Source: Bacillus sp. SD088 (lineage in GTDB: Bacteria; Bacillota; Bacilli; Bacillales; Bacillaceae_C). Taken from it: 64,000 nt of DNA. The DNA is taken from contig NZ_JADIJK010000012.1 in assembly GCF_017355205.1 (NCBI RefSeq), positions 1 through 64,000 of the forward strand, read 5' to 3'. This document shows positions 51,835-60,992 of the stretch, piece after piece (the first letter of the stretch is position 1; each line of letters opens with the position of its first letter). The position numbers and the translations under genes are program-made. The notes under the pieces were generated by a model that had not been told where the DNA came from, searched no databases, and saw nothing but the letters and a program-made list of their open reading frames with translations.

Positions 51835-52944
51835 TTGGAAAGTTTTTTTCAACGATTCTTTTATTCGTGGCGCTTTAACGGATGGCTTCGTCACGATATT
51901 ACTTTAGCGATCGTGATAGGTGTAGGAATTCTACTATTATTATTTATTATGTTTAAATATCGACGTGTTGGGGCATTTGTAATTGCCTTTATTTCGTATG
52001 CTTTTTTCAGTAGTTTTGTGATGATTGTATTCGGACTCGCTGGTAGAAGCTTTCCGATTAATGCTATATCACCAGTTTATACAGATGATTCGCAAAACAT
52101 TGCTATCCAAATGGTTAGAGGGACTGAAAATAATGGAACATCTAACGGTATTACTCAGCTCATTTCTCATTACCAGATTATCGCAATTGATTTAAAATCG
52201 GGTGAAAAGCAATGGACGAACTCGTCTTCAGGTAAGGAGACAATCATTGGACCTTTTATGGGAGGACTTCTTATTCATCATCGGGATGGAGAAGTAGGAA
52301 AATTATCTCTTTTAAACATTCAAACGGGGAAAGAAGAGCTATCTAAGAAAGAATTTACACAGAAGCATAAAGGCTTAATAGATATTCTTGATCAGGGTGC
52401 ATACAATCTAATGGTCTGGCAAAATAAACTTTATTTAGCAGGGATTGATGGAAAGTACTACCAGTTTGACGGAAAAAATTTAAACGAAGATAGTGAAGCA
52501 GAAAATCTCCTTTCTGTACGTTTTTCCTTGGATTCTGATTTGCCAACTTACTTTGATTCGTATGTAGAGAAGAGAGAGTATCAAGAGATCAAGGATTTTA
52601 TGAGCGATCTCTTGGCAGAGCCTGCCATTCAATCATTCGCAAATCTAGGAGTTCATGTGTTAGATGTGAATCTGCAGAACAAAACAGCGATGGTGACATA
52701 TCAAGAAACAAAGCGAGAAAGTGCAAATCGAATGATATTGCTCTATGACATGAACGAACACCATATTTTGTTTGAAGAAAATATTGGTGCTGTGAATGCA
52801 GAACAAAAGATTCCTGGGCTTCGAGTATTAAAAAGCTATTATGTGATTCAAGCGGGTGATGAGTTTATATTGTTAGATAAAAAGACGGGAAAAGAAACAT
52901 TGAGGTATCATTTGCGTTGGAATATCCCTGTCTATCAAAATTAA
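51835..52944 (+). CDS. Membrane protein with PQQ/beta-propeller-like outer domain
   Basis: A protein of about 369 residues. Two helices (about 25-45 and 50-72) are followed by an outer part with repeated short blades, for example [27 protein letters not shown] and [16 protein letters not shown]. These resemble PQQ-enzyme-type repeats. I chose a TTG with GGGAGG 7 nt upstream; an ATG two codons before is too close to it. It lies 42 nt after the protease gene. Function unknown. Confidence 0.65.
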   Translation: MESFFQRFFYSWRFNGWLRHDITLAIVIGVGILLLLFIMFKYRRVGAFVIAFISYAFFSSFVMIVFGLAGRSFPINAISPVYTDDSQNIAIQMVRGTENNGTSNGITQLISHYQIIAIDLKSGEKQWTNSSSGKETIIGPFMGGLLIHHRDGEVGKLSLLNIQTGKEELSKKEFTQKHKGLIDILDQGAYNLMVWQNKLYLAGIDGKYYQFDGKNLNEDSEAENLLSVRFSLDSDLPTYFDSYVEKREYQEIKDFMSDLLAEPAIQSFANLGVHVLDVNLQNKTAMVTYQETKRESANRMILLYDMNEHHILFEENIGAVNAEQKIPGLRVLKSYYVIQAGDEFILLDKKTGKETLRYHLRWNIPVYQN

Positions 52945-53274
52945 ACATTCCACCTCATCCAGGACCAACAGTTATTGCACAACAATATGAAGCGAATATT
53001 GGTATGGTTTTAATTTATGGGGCGATTATTTCTATTCCGGGCTGGTCTTGTGATTCCATTAATGCAAGGAACAGGGGTGGACCCTGCTTTAATGGTGTTG
53101 GCGACTGGTGCTGGTAGTTTGATCGCTTCTCATGTTAATGACGCAGGGTTTTGGATGTTTAAAGAATTCTTTGGGTTAAATTTAAAGGAAACATTTGCAA
53201 CTTGGACATCGCTAGAATCGATTATTTCAGTAGTCGGCTTAGTCGGTGTCTTGGTGATAAATTTGTTTGTTTAG
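52945..53274 (+). pseudogene. gntP: Gluconate permease (gntP) remnant
   Basis: Two pieces of a GntP-family gluconate:H+ symporter are joined out of frame. The first has [20 protein letters not shown] and [11 protein letters not shown], from the middle of the protein. The second has [22 protein letters not shown] (split), SLIASHVNDAGFWMFKEFFG and the natural C-terminus. The N-terminal third and the section between are gone. It is followed by 6-phosphogluconate dehydrogenase, as in the gntRKPZ operon, but gntR and gntK are absent here. Confidence 0.85.
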
Positions 53275-53327
53275 AGAGGACGTACAAAACTACTTTGAAT
53301 ATGCACATGTAAAGGAAGGATCGAACA

Positions 53328-54731
53328 GTGAAAAATACAATTGGCGTTTATGGATTAGGTGTAATGGGAGCGAATTTAGCTAAAAATATGCTTCATCACG
53401 GGGAGCGTGTCTCCATATTTAACTATATGCCGGATTTAACAGAAGCTTTTGTGGATGGATACTCCCATCCAGATGTGATGCCACATTTTGAATTAGAAAA
53501 CTTTGTTGATTCATTAGAGAAGCCACGTAAAATATTTATAATGGTGACAGCTGGTCCGATTGTAGATTCAGTCATTCAATCACTTGTGCCTTTGTTAGAT
53601 CAAGGTGACATTATTATGGATGGGGGAAACTCTGATTTCCATGATTCTAACCGAAGATATCAGCAGTTAGAGAAACAAGGCATTCATTTTATTAGTGTCG
53701 GGGTATCTGGTGGAGCAGAGGGAGCTTTACATGGCCCTGCGCTTATGCCGAGTGGAAATCCAGTTGCCTATCAACAAGTAGCCCCAATCCTAGAAAAAAT
53801 CGCGGCAAAAGTCGATGGGAAACCATGCTGTACTTATATTGGTCCTGCGGGATCCGGTCATTATGTGAAGATGGTGCATAATGGGATTGAGTATGCGGAC
53901 ATGCAATTGATTACCGAAGCATATCTATTTTTACGTAAAAAGCTTGGATTAACCGTTCAGGAGATTGCCACAGTATTCCAGTCATGGGATGAAGCTGAGT
54001 TAAAAAGCTATCTAATGGACATTACTTCTGAGCTTTTGACAAAAATAGATGAAGAGACAGGTAAGCCAATGGTTGATGTAATTTTAGATAAAGCTGGTCA
54101 AAAAGGAACGGGAAAATGGACAAGCCAGGATGCATTAGATTTGGGTGTACCCTCCTCAATTCTGACGGAATCTGTATTCGCTCGATACTTGTCTTCTTTA
54201 AAAGAAGAAAGAACCTATGCGGAGCAGCATTTAACAGGCCCTGAGTTTGTAGCAGGTGAAAGTGACAAGGAAGCGTGGATTCAATTTGTCAAAGAGGCTT
54301 TATATATGGGGAAAATCTGTGCTTATGCCCAAGGGTTTTACCAATATAAATCGGCTTCCGTGCAAAAAGACTGGGCACTGGATCTAGGAGAGATCGCCTT
54401 AATTTTCCGTGGCGGCTGCATTATTAGAGCTGACTTCCTCAATGACATTAGTGACGCATATAAGGAAAATCAAGAGGTCACTAACCTATTGTTAACACCA
54501 TTCTTTATGGAAAAAGCGAATCAATTTGAATTTTCCTTAAGGAAGGTTGTCATCAAAGGCTTTGAAAATGGCTTGTCTTTACCATGTTTCAGTGCCGCCT
54601 TATCCTTCTACGATGGCTATCGTTCTTCCGAAAGTGGCGCTAATCTTATCCAAGCGCAGCGAGATTATTTTGGTGCTCATACGTATGAACGAGTGGATAA
54701 GGAAGGGACCTTCCATACGGACTGGTTATAG
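53328..54731 (+). CDS. 6-Phosphogluconate dehydrogenase, decarboxylating (GntZ-type)
   Basis: A 467-residue enzyme that oxidises 6-phosphogluconate to ribulose 5-phosphate. The cofactor loop is GVYGLGVMGANLAKNML, and the substrate site has GVSGGAEGA (Ser/Gly loop), KMVHNGIEY (catalytic Lys and His-Asn) and, near the C-terminus, LIQAQRDYFGAHTYER. The start is GTG with AAGGAAGG 8 nt upstream. It follows the gluconate permease relic by 53 nt, so it is probably the gntZ of a broken gluconate operon. Confidence 0.93.
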   Translation: MKNTIGVYGLGVMGANLAKNMLHHGERVSIFNYMPDLTEAFVDGYSHPDVMPHFELENFVDSLEKPRKIFIMVTAGPIVDSVIQSLVPLLDQGDIIMDGGNSDFHDSNRRYQQLEKQGIHFISVGVSGGAEGALHGPALMPSGNPVAYQQVAPILEKIAAKVDGKPCCTYIGPAGSGHYVKMVHNGIEYADMQLITEAYLFLRKKLGLTVQEIATVFQSWDEAELKSYLMDITSELLTKIDEETGKPMVDVILDKAGQKGTGKWTSQDALDLGVPSSILTESVFARYLSSLKEERTYAEQHLTGPEFVAGESDKEAWIQFVKEALYMGKICAYAQGFYQYKSASVQKDWALDLGEIALIFRGGCIIRADFLNDISDAYKENQEVTNLLLTPFFMEKANQFEFSLRKVVIKGFENGLSLPCFSAALSFYDGYRSSESGANLIQAQRDYFGAHTYERVDKEGTFHTDWL

Positions 54732-54756
54732 AGGATAGCAAGATGAAAATTTGATT

Positions 54757-54810
54757 CCCCCTTTCATATGCTTTGGTTGATGATCCAAGGCATATGTAAA
54801 GAGGGGTTTT
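54757..54810 (+). terminator. Rho-independent terminator
   Basis: CCCCCTTTCATATGC pairs with GCATATGTAAAGAGGGG, an inner TTTGG/CCAAG stem adds length, and TTTT follows. Confidence 0.85.
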
Positions 54811-54980
54811 GCTTTGGTTAGCCAGTATTTTACTTGTGTTAGAGAAACATCAACTGATAAAGTGTTTTCAGACGGTTTCCTCAACAATGATAGAGCGGTA
54901 GCGATAAAGAATTCGACAAAAAGTGATATAATGTTGGATACCTTTACAATTAATATGGGAGACAAGGAAGAGGATAGAAA

Positions 54981-56522
54981 ATGGTTGAGCAAGAACGATG
55001 TAAGGTACTGATTGTTGATGATGAAGTGTTAATTAGGCAAGGGATTAAGCATTATGTGAATTGGGAGGAGGAAGGATTTACAATGATTGGAGAGGCTTCC
55101 AATGGTGAGGAGGCTCTCGCAATTATTAAAAAGGAAAATCCCCAGATTGTTATTACGGATATTGTGATGCCGATAATGGACGGGATCGAATTGACCAAAA
55201 AGGTGAAAGCAGACTATCCAGAGATTGAAGTAATAATCTTAAGTAGCTTTAGTGACTTTGATTATGTGCGTTCGACCTTTCAAAATGGTGTGGCTGATTA
55301 CATTCTGAAACCAAATTTGGAAGGTACGGAATTACTAAGAGCGCTTAAACAGGCATTGCGTCGATTGCCCAATTTTGCTTTGAGCTTGTCTAAACAATCA
55401 ATTATAACAATGGAAGAATGGATTCAGCATTTGATGGCTGGCCATGAACCGATCAATCGGAAACAATTAGAGTATGAGTCATTTCCGAAAAGCCATTTTT
55501 GCTTAGTGGGAATTGATCTTAAATTAGAGATAGATGCCCAGAAAAAGAAAAAGCATATCACAGAGCAATTGTCTCATTTATTAGATGGTTTACTTTATTA
55601 TCCGATTTTGTTAGAGGATCGCCATTTCTCGTATGTCGTGAATACCGATATGGGGGAATTTTCAGCTCTTGCAAGAAAGATTAAGGAGACAGCAAAAAAG
55701 GGAGAAAGATCAGGCCAGTCCCTCGTGTGGATACTAGGAGAACCATTTGCAGAAATAAGTGAATTGAAGCAGCATTATCAAGACGACCTCAAACGCTTAA
55801 GAAACTATCAATTTTATTTTCCAAATCAAAGCTTTTTTATGTTAACTGAATTGCCAGCGGTTACAGAGGACAGCAGGTTTGAATTAAATCATGTCATAGA
55901 TCTATTTAAGCGCTTTGACTTCCAAAAGGCTTTCGCAGAACTAAATCAATATACCCAATACATTTCTGGGAAATATACTATGACTGAAAATGATTTTAAA
56001 GCGACTTTAGGCAATATTATTTTTAACATTACGATTGTTTTGGAAGGTTTAAAGTTTGATATCAACAAAATGCAACAAGATCAATATCAATATTTTGCGT
56101 TGCTTAATGAAGCGCACGACGTTGAACACGCCATAAGCTATTTCAGCTCGTTTTTAGAAGAAGTTCACCATTTGCTTGCTTCGCAAATGAACGAGAACAA
56201 CCAATCCAATATGCCACAATTACTCAGCTATATTGATCAACATTATACTGAACCAATAAGTCTAAGCGATTTAGCAGATCATTTTCATTTTAACCCATCC
56301 TATTTATCGACTTATTTTAGTCAGCATCACGGAATTGGGTTTAATGAATATCTTAATCAAATTCGGATAGATAAAGCAAAAGCCTATTTGGAAAACAAAA
56401 ATGTCTCCATTGCAGAGATCAGTGGGTTTGTAGGCTATTCAGACCATAGTTATTTTTGTAAAGTATTCAAAAAAATGACAGGAATGTCGCCTAGTAAATA
56501 TCGGAAAATCTCCCTAGGATAA
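54981..56522 (+). CDS. AraC-type response regulator (YesN-like)
   Basis: A 513-residue regulator. The N-terminal receiver (about 1-125) has VLIVDDEVLIRQG, phospho-acceptor Asp in IVITDIVMPIMDG and Lys in YILKPN. A long middle region (about 150-390) has no clear domain. Two AraC helix-turn-helix units occupy about 405-510 (EPISLSDLADHFHFNPSYLS and VSIAEISGFVGYSDHSYFC). It pairs with the histidine kinase downstream and probably activates the sugar importer at 58.7 kb. GAGGATAG is the ribosome site. Confidence 0.92.
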   Translation: MVEQERCKVLIVDDEVLIRQGIKHYVNWEEEGFTMIGEASNGEEALAIIKKENPQIVITDIVMPIMDGIELTKKVKADYPEIEVIILSSFSDFDYVRSTFQNGVADYILKPNLEGTELLRALKQALRRLPNFALSLSKQSIITMEEWIQHLMAGHEPINRKQLEYESFPKSHFCLVGIDLKLEIDAQKKKKHITEQLSHLLDGLLYYPILLEDRHFSYVVNTDMGEFSALARKIKETAKKGERSGQSLVWILGEPFAEISELKQHYQDDLKRLRNYQFYFPNQSFFMLTELPAVTEDSRFELNHVIDLFKRFDFQKAFAELNQYTQYISGKYTMTENDFKATLGNIIFNITIVLEGLKFDINKMQQDQYQYFALLNEAHDVEHAISYFSSFLEEVHHLLASQMNENNQSNMPQLLSYIDQHYTEPISLSDLADHFHFNPSYLSTYFSQHHGIGFNEYLNQIRIDKAKAYLENKNVSIAEISGFVGYSDHSYFCKVFKKMTGMSPSKYRKISLG

Positions 56523-56528
56523 GGGACA

Positions 56529-56683
56529 TAAAGTGAGACTGCCATCAGTAGGGGTTTTCTTCATCCTCACTGATGGTTAGCGAGACTTATCGGGGTGTTA
56601 GCGCCCGTTACCCCCCACTTAGACTTCTTTGAAATTTCCTAGTCTTGAAGTGGGGGTCTTACGGATGGTTGCGCCGGGATAAA
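56529..56683 (+). repeat. Two-hairpin structured element, family C, copy 3
   Basis: A 155-nt copy on the plus strand: TAAAGTGAGAC, stem CCATCAGT-ACTGATGG, link TTAGCGAGACTTATCGGGG, then ACCCCCCACTTAGACTT pairing with AGTCTTGAAGTGGGGGTC, and ending CGGGATAAA. It starts 6 nt after the regulator's stop codon. About 70 further nt (AGCACGATAAAGTAACGC ... GGCCGGGTATAGGAATG) of structured-looking sequence reach the kinase start; copies 1 and 2 lack this part. Confidence 0.75.
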
Positions 56684-56763
56684 AGCACGATAAAGTAACG
56701 CTGCCACTTTGTCCTCTGGGCGGATCCAGGCTGGCGTTCAGGCCGGGTATAGGAATGGATAAA

Positions 56764-58557
56764 ATGATGAGAGATTATATAGGCAAATTTAAAAGGAATA
56801 GTTTATTTTTTAAAATGTTTCTTGTGATGGTGACAAGTATTGTGGCGGTGTCGATCTGTATCACCTTTGCCATGATTCAAATGTCTGAAAAGCTATTTAT
56901 AAATCAATTTAGTATAACGAATGTAAAAGTGATGGAACAAATCACCGCGAATTTCGAACGTTATAGCTTCTCTACTGCTTCTGCTATTCATCAAGCTCAA
57001 CAAAGTGGATCGGTCAAAAATTATTTGACCGATCACAATAATGAACCGATTGTCTTAGCAAAGGCCACTTATAGAATTAAACAACAGATGAACTATTATG
57101 ATTCATTATTGAATCATGATGGAGGGAATATTGTGATCATGGGAGAGAATCAGCGCACCTTTTCCACCAATTATGTGAAGTGGCCTTGGCCTATTGCAGC
57201 GGAAACATTATGTCAGCACCCGATCACATTAAATACATATAAAAACCCGAACCAGATCCTCTATCAATATGCATCAGCAGATCCTGAAGATGCTACAGTA
57301 CCTCTGATTGTCGCAACTAAAGCATTGATGGATCGCTCTAAGAATCATATTTATGGTGTTATGTATGTATCGTTGCGAGAAGACGATTTTAGACAGATGT
57401 ATTCAAGGTATACAGGAAATGGAAATGATGTGTATCTAATGGATCAAACGGGCAAGATTGTCTCAAGTAATAAACGGGATTTGATTGGCCAAGAGGAAGA
57501 TAATCTACTGAAACAAGTGAAGGAGATTGAGCATAATGAATTAGAATTTAAACAAATCAATGTATTTGGAAAGGACTATTTATTGTTTTCGCGATATGTA
57601 CCGACCTTTGATATGTATCTTGTTAATTTGATCGATCGCGAAAATATCAAAAAGAATTTAGTAGACAAAAAAACAATAGTCCTTATCAGCGCTACTATTG
57701 TTTTTATTGCAGTATGTATTGTCTTTCTTATCTCACGGAGAATGACGAAATCATTATCAGGGTTGGTGAAACAAATATCCGGTATGGGTAAAAGCAATTT
57801 TGACTTTTACGTAACGGAGACGGGAAGTTATGAAACAAAACAACTTGCAAAATCATTTAATTATATGTTGGATGAACTCCACGAGTATGTTGAGCAATTG
57901 ATGGAAACGCAAAAAAAGCAAAGAAATGCAGAGTTGGAGGCCCTGCAACAGCAAATTAACCCGCACTTTTTATATAATACATTAGCATCCGTGAAGTTTA
58001 TGGTTCAACAAGGAGATCGGGAAAAATCAACTCAAACCATCCACGCTTTAATATCGTTACTTCAAAATACAATCGGGAATATCAGTGAAACAAATACAGT
58101 GGATCAAGAAATCAATAATCTGAAAAATTATGTATATATTAATCAAATGCGTTATGGAAATAGAATAAAAGTGCATTATTTTATTTCTCCGGAATGTTTA
58201 AAGCATGAAATTCCTAAGCTAATGATCCAACCTTTTATAGAAAACGCCTTTTTTCATGGTTTCAATCATCAGAAAGAGGGATATATTCAATTGCTTATTT
58301 CTCAAAATGAGGGAGTATTGCGTTGTGAAATTGTTGATAATGGAGATGGAATGGAAATAGAATCTCAGGCTAACCTTCCAAAAGCAAAGGGAAAACGCCA
58401 TTTCTTTTCTGGCATCGGAATTCACAATGTTCAAGAGCGAATTCAACTTTTATATGGAGAACAATATGGTTTGGAGGTGGACAGTAGATTAGGAAAAGGA
58501 ACAAGAGTTAGAATAACTCTTCCTGTTATAAAACCCAATAATAATGCAAATATCTAA
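56764..58557 (+). CDS. Sensor histidine kinase (YesM-like)
   Basis: A protein of about 597 residues. Helix 1 (about 17-40), an outer sensing domain of about 250 residues (with VIMGENQRTFSTNY and VYLMDQTGKIVSS), and helix 2 (VLISATIVFIAVCIVFLI, about 300) are followed by HAMP and the His_kinase domain: QQQINPHFLYNTLAS holds the phospho-His. The ATPase part has PFIENAFFHGF and later GIGIHNVQERIQLLYG. I chose an ATG with AGGA 9 nt upstream; an ATG three codons earlier touches that site. The element before it may supply the ribosome site. Confidence 0.9.
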   Translation: MMRDYIGKFKRNSLFFKMFLVMVTSIVAVSICITFAMIQMSEKLFINQFSITNVKVMEQITANFERYSFSTASAIHQAQQSGSVKNYLTDHNNEPIVLAKATYRIKQQMNYYDSLLNHDGGNIVIMGENQRTFSTNYVKWPWPIAAETLCQHPITLNTYKNPNQILYQYASADPEDATVPLIVATKALMDRSKNHIYGVMYVSLREDDFRQMYSRYTGNGNDVYLMDQTGKIVSSNKRDLIGQEEDNLLKQVKEIEHNELEFKQINVFGKDYLLFSRYVPTFDMYLVNLIDRENIKKNLVDKKTIVLISATIVFIAVCIVFLISRRMTKSLSGLVKQISGMGKSNFDFYVTETGSYETKQLAKSFNYMLDELHEYVEQLMETQKKQRNAELEALQQQINPHFLYNTLASVKFMVQQGDREKSTQTIHALISLLQNTIGNISETNTVDQEINNLKNYVYINQMRYGNRIKVHYFISPECLKHEIPKLMIQPFIENAFFHGFNHQKEGYIQLLISQNEGVLRCEIVDNGDGMEIESQANLPKAKGKRHFFSGIGIHNVQERIQLLYGEQYGLEVDSRLGKGTRVRITLPVIKPNNNANI

Positions 58558-58618
58558 AAAAAATACAATTAAATAGAATCCGCTTGCAAAATACCAAAAT
58601 AAAGTAAAACCTTTATCT

Positions 58619-58645
58619 AAAGATCGTTCTAACGGTCTTTTTTTG
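58619..58645 (+). terminator. Weak terminator after the kinase gene
   Basis: AGATCG pairs with CGGTCT (one G-T pair) around a 6-nt loop, followed by seven T. Confidence 0.6.
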
Positions 58646-58668
58646 CGCGTGCTAGAATTTTAATTGAA

Positions 58669-58682
58669 GGTAATCGCTTTCA
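58669..58682. promoter_or_regulatory. Candidate CcpA site (cre)
   Basis: GGTAATCGCTTTCA matches the cre consensus TGWNANCGNTNNCA at all but one fixed position. It lies 21 nt before the sugar-binding lipoprotein gene, suggesting catabolite repression. Confidence 0.5.
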
Positions 58683-58702
58683 ATTAATAGGAGGTTTAAA
58701 AG

Positions 58703-59986
58703 ATGAAGAAAATTTTATTTATTCTTATTGCAAGTTTAGTAGTATTGGCTGCATGTAGTTCCGGATCTAAAGAAGAGTCAGGGGGAGACGGAAAGAAAGA
58801 TCCTAATACGATTACAGCATGGGCATGGGATCCTAATTTTAATATTACTGCTCTGAAACTTGCGGAAGAGAAATATTCCGGCGAAGAAGAGATCAACTTA
58901 GATATTATTGAGAGTGGCCAACCTGATATTGTTTCAAAATTGAACACAGGTTTAAGTTCCGGAACCATGAAGGGGATGCCGAACCTTGTACTAATTGAGG
59001 ATTATCGTGCACAAAGCTTTTTGCAAGCGTATCCAGATGCCTTCTATGATTTGTCAGACTACTTCAACTCAGAAGATTTTGCAAAATATAAAATTGAATC
59101 TGCTAGTTTAGATGGAAAAATTTACGGACTCCCATTCGATACCGGTGTAGCAGGATTATATGTGAGGACAGATATGCTTGAGAAATCAGGATATACAGTA
59201 GAGGACTTTACGAACATTACTTGGGATGAATTCATCGAAATGGGCAAGAAAATAAAAGAGAAAACAGGAAAACAAATGCTAACAGTTGATCCCAATGATT
59301 TAGGGACGATTAGGATGATGATCCAGACAGCAGGAGAATGGTATTTGAAAGAGGATGGAACAACCCCAAATCTTGATGGAAATAAAGCGATGGCTGACGC
59401 TTTTCGTATCTATAAAACAATGCTTGATGAAGAGATTGCAGGTATTCATTCAGATTTTAGCCAATTATTAGCTACGATTAGTGAGGAGAAGGTGGTAACT
59501 GTTGCTCAAGGAAACTGGATTACACCAAGTATTACAGCAGAAGAAGAGCAATCTGGAAAATGGGCCGTTGTTCCAATTCCTAGATTAAATGTTGCCAATG
59601 CTGTGAATGCTTCAAATCTAGGCGGGAGTTCTTTCTATGTTTTAAATATTGATGGAAAAGAAAAGGCCGCTGAGTTACTTGCCAATACATTCGGATCCAA
59701 TGAGGATTTCTATCAAGATCTTGTTTCAGAGATTGGAGCGATTGGCACTTATATACCTGCTGCAAAAGGTGATGCGTATAAAGAAAAAAATGAATTTTTT
59801 GGTGGACAGGAAACGGTCGCAGATTTTTCAAAGTGGATGGAGGAAATACCTGGTGTGAATTATGGCATGCATACTTATGCGATTGAAGATATTCTTGTGG
59901 CCGAAATGCAAAATTACTTGAATGGACAAGCGATCGATGAAGTGCTAAGTAATGCGCAAAAACAAGCGGAAGCGCAGTTGAAATAA
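58703..59986 (+). CDS. Sugar ABC transporter solute-binding lipoprotein
   Basis: A 427-residue family 1 solute-binding lipoprotein. The signal peptide ends in LAAC (lipid-bearing Cys at about 18), with a short Ser/Gly/Lys linker. The mature protein has ITAWAWDPNFNITALKLAEEKY, DGKIYGLPFDTGVAGLYVRTD (split) and later GSSFYVLNIDGKEKAAELL, typical of oligosaccharide binders. AGGAGG lies 9 nt before the ATG. Two permeases and LacZ follow, so a beta-galactoside is the likely ligand. No ATPase is in the operon; a shared MsmX-type ATPase is expected. Confidence 0.9.
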   Translation: MKKILFILIASLVVLAACSSGSKEESGGDGKKDPNTITAWAWDPNFNITALKLAEEKYSGEEEINLDIIESGQPDIVSKLNTGLSSGTMKGMPNLVLIEDYRAQSFLQAYPDAFYDLSDYFNSEDFAKYKIESASLDGKIYGLPFDTGVAGLYVRTDMLEKSGYTVEDFTNITWDEFIEMGKKIKEKTGKQMLTVDPNDLGTIRMMIQTAGEWYLKEDGTTPNLDGNKAMADAFRIYKTMLDEEIAGIHSDFSQLLATISEEKVVTVAQGNWITPSITAEEEQSGKWAVVPIPRLNVANAVNASNLGGSSFYVLNIDGKEKAAELLANTFGSNEDFYQDLVSEIGAIGTYIPAAKGDAYKEKNEFFGGQETVADFSKWMEEIPGVNYGMHTYAIEDILVAEMQNYLNGQAIDEVLSNAQKQAEAQLK

Positions 59987-59999
59987 TTTTACAGAGCCT

Positions 60000-60031
60000 C
60001 GGACAACCAATTTGTAATAAGAGGTTGTCCG
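60000..60031 (+). repeat. Stem-loop between binding-protein and permease genes
   Basis: CGGACAACC pairs with GGTTGTCCG across a 14-nt loop. A, not T, follows, so it is unlikely to terminate. It may stabilise the upstream mRNA, as seen between such gene pairs elsewhere. Confidence 0.5.
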
Positions 60032-60051
60032 AAAAAATGATTCTGTACTGG

Positions 60052-60104
60052 ATCTAGAACCAGCGCATAGCTACTCTTCCTTTTAGGCGCTAGCGCTTTC
60101 CATA
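60052..60104 (+). repeat. Short family A remnant
   Basis: ATCTAGAACCAGCGCATAGCTACT and TTTAGGCGCTAGCGCTTTCC keep the outer arms of family A without the centre. It sits inside the sugar operon, before the first permease gene. Confidence 0.5.
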
Positions 60105-60119
60105 CGAGGAGTGAGAATA

Positions 60120-60992
60120 ATGAGTAATAGATTTAGGAATCATACGATTGGTTGGTCGTTTGTTTTAATAGCTACATTTTTCATCGTCTTATTCTATTTT
60201 TATCCGATGATTCAAGCTTTCATTTTATCCTTTAAATCAGGGATGGGGAATAATTTAGAGTTTGTTGGATTTAGTAATTACGCTCGATTATTTGGAGATC
60301 CGACCTTTATTGCCGCCATAAAAAACACATTTATTTATTTGATCTTTCAGGTTCCAATTATGATCGTTTTAGCATTGATTTTTTCAGTGTTACTAAACGA
60401 TCCGAAATTAAAACTTAAGGGATTTTTCCGCACAGCGATCTTTTTACCAGCTGTGACTTCACTTGTTGCCTATTCCATAATTTTTAAGTATTTGTTTGGG
60501 CAAGATGGGATTATCAATCAATTCTTACTGAGTATCTCGTTAATATCAGAACCGATACAATGGTTAACGGATCCACTATTAGCAAAAGTGACCATTATTA
60601 TTGCGATTACATGGCGTTGGACAGGGTATAATATGATTTTCTATTTATCGGGTTTACAAAATATTGATCAATCGATCTATGAAGCTGCGAGAATGGACGG
60701 AGCAAATGCATTCCAAGTTTTTACAAAGATTACTGTTCCAGTCTTAAAACCGATTATTCTATTTACATCGATTACGTCAACGATTGGAACACTGCAATTA
60801 TTCGATGAAATTATGAATATCACAAAAGGTGGGCCAGGGAATGCGACGGTTTCCATTTCTCAATATATTTATAATTTATCCTTTAAATATACTCCTGACT
60901 TTGGCTATGCAGCAGCTGTTTCCTTTGTCATTGTCATTTTAATTGTCTTATTCTCAGCCTTACAATTTAAAGTGGCAGGTGATAGAAAGTGA
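60120..60992 (+). CDS. Sugar ABC permease, MalF/UgpA type
   Basis: A protein of about 290 residues with six helices. The EAA loop that contacts the ATPase is YEAARMDGANAFQVFTKITVP, matching the EAAxxDGA consensus. The ATG has AGGAG 8 nt upstream; a GTG three codons before lies on that site. It forms a heterodimer with the next gene product. Its end overlaps the next start by 4 nt. Confidence 0.92.
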   Translation: MSNRFRNHTIGWSFVLIATFFIVLFYFYPMIQAFILSFKSGMGNNLEFVGFSNYARLFGDPTFIAAIKNTFIYLIFQVPIMIVLALIFSVLLNDPKLKLKGFFRTAIFLPAVTSLVAYSIIFKYLFGQDGIINQFLLSISLISEPIQWLTDPLLAKVTIIIAITWRWTGYNMIFYLSGLQNIDQSIYEAARMDGANAFQVFTKITVPVLKPIILFTSITSTIGTLQLFDEIMNITKGGPGNATVSISQYIYNLSFKYTPDFGYAAAVSFVIVILIVLFSALQFKVAGDRK

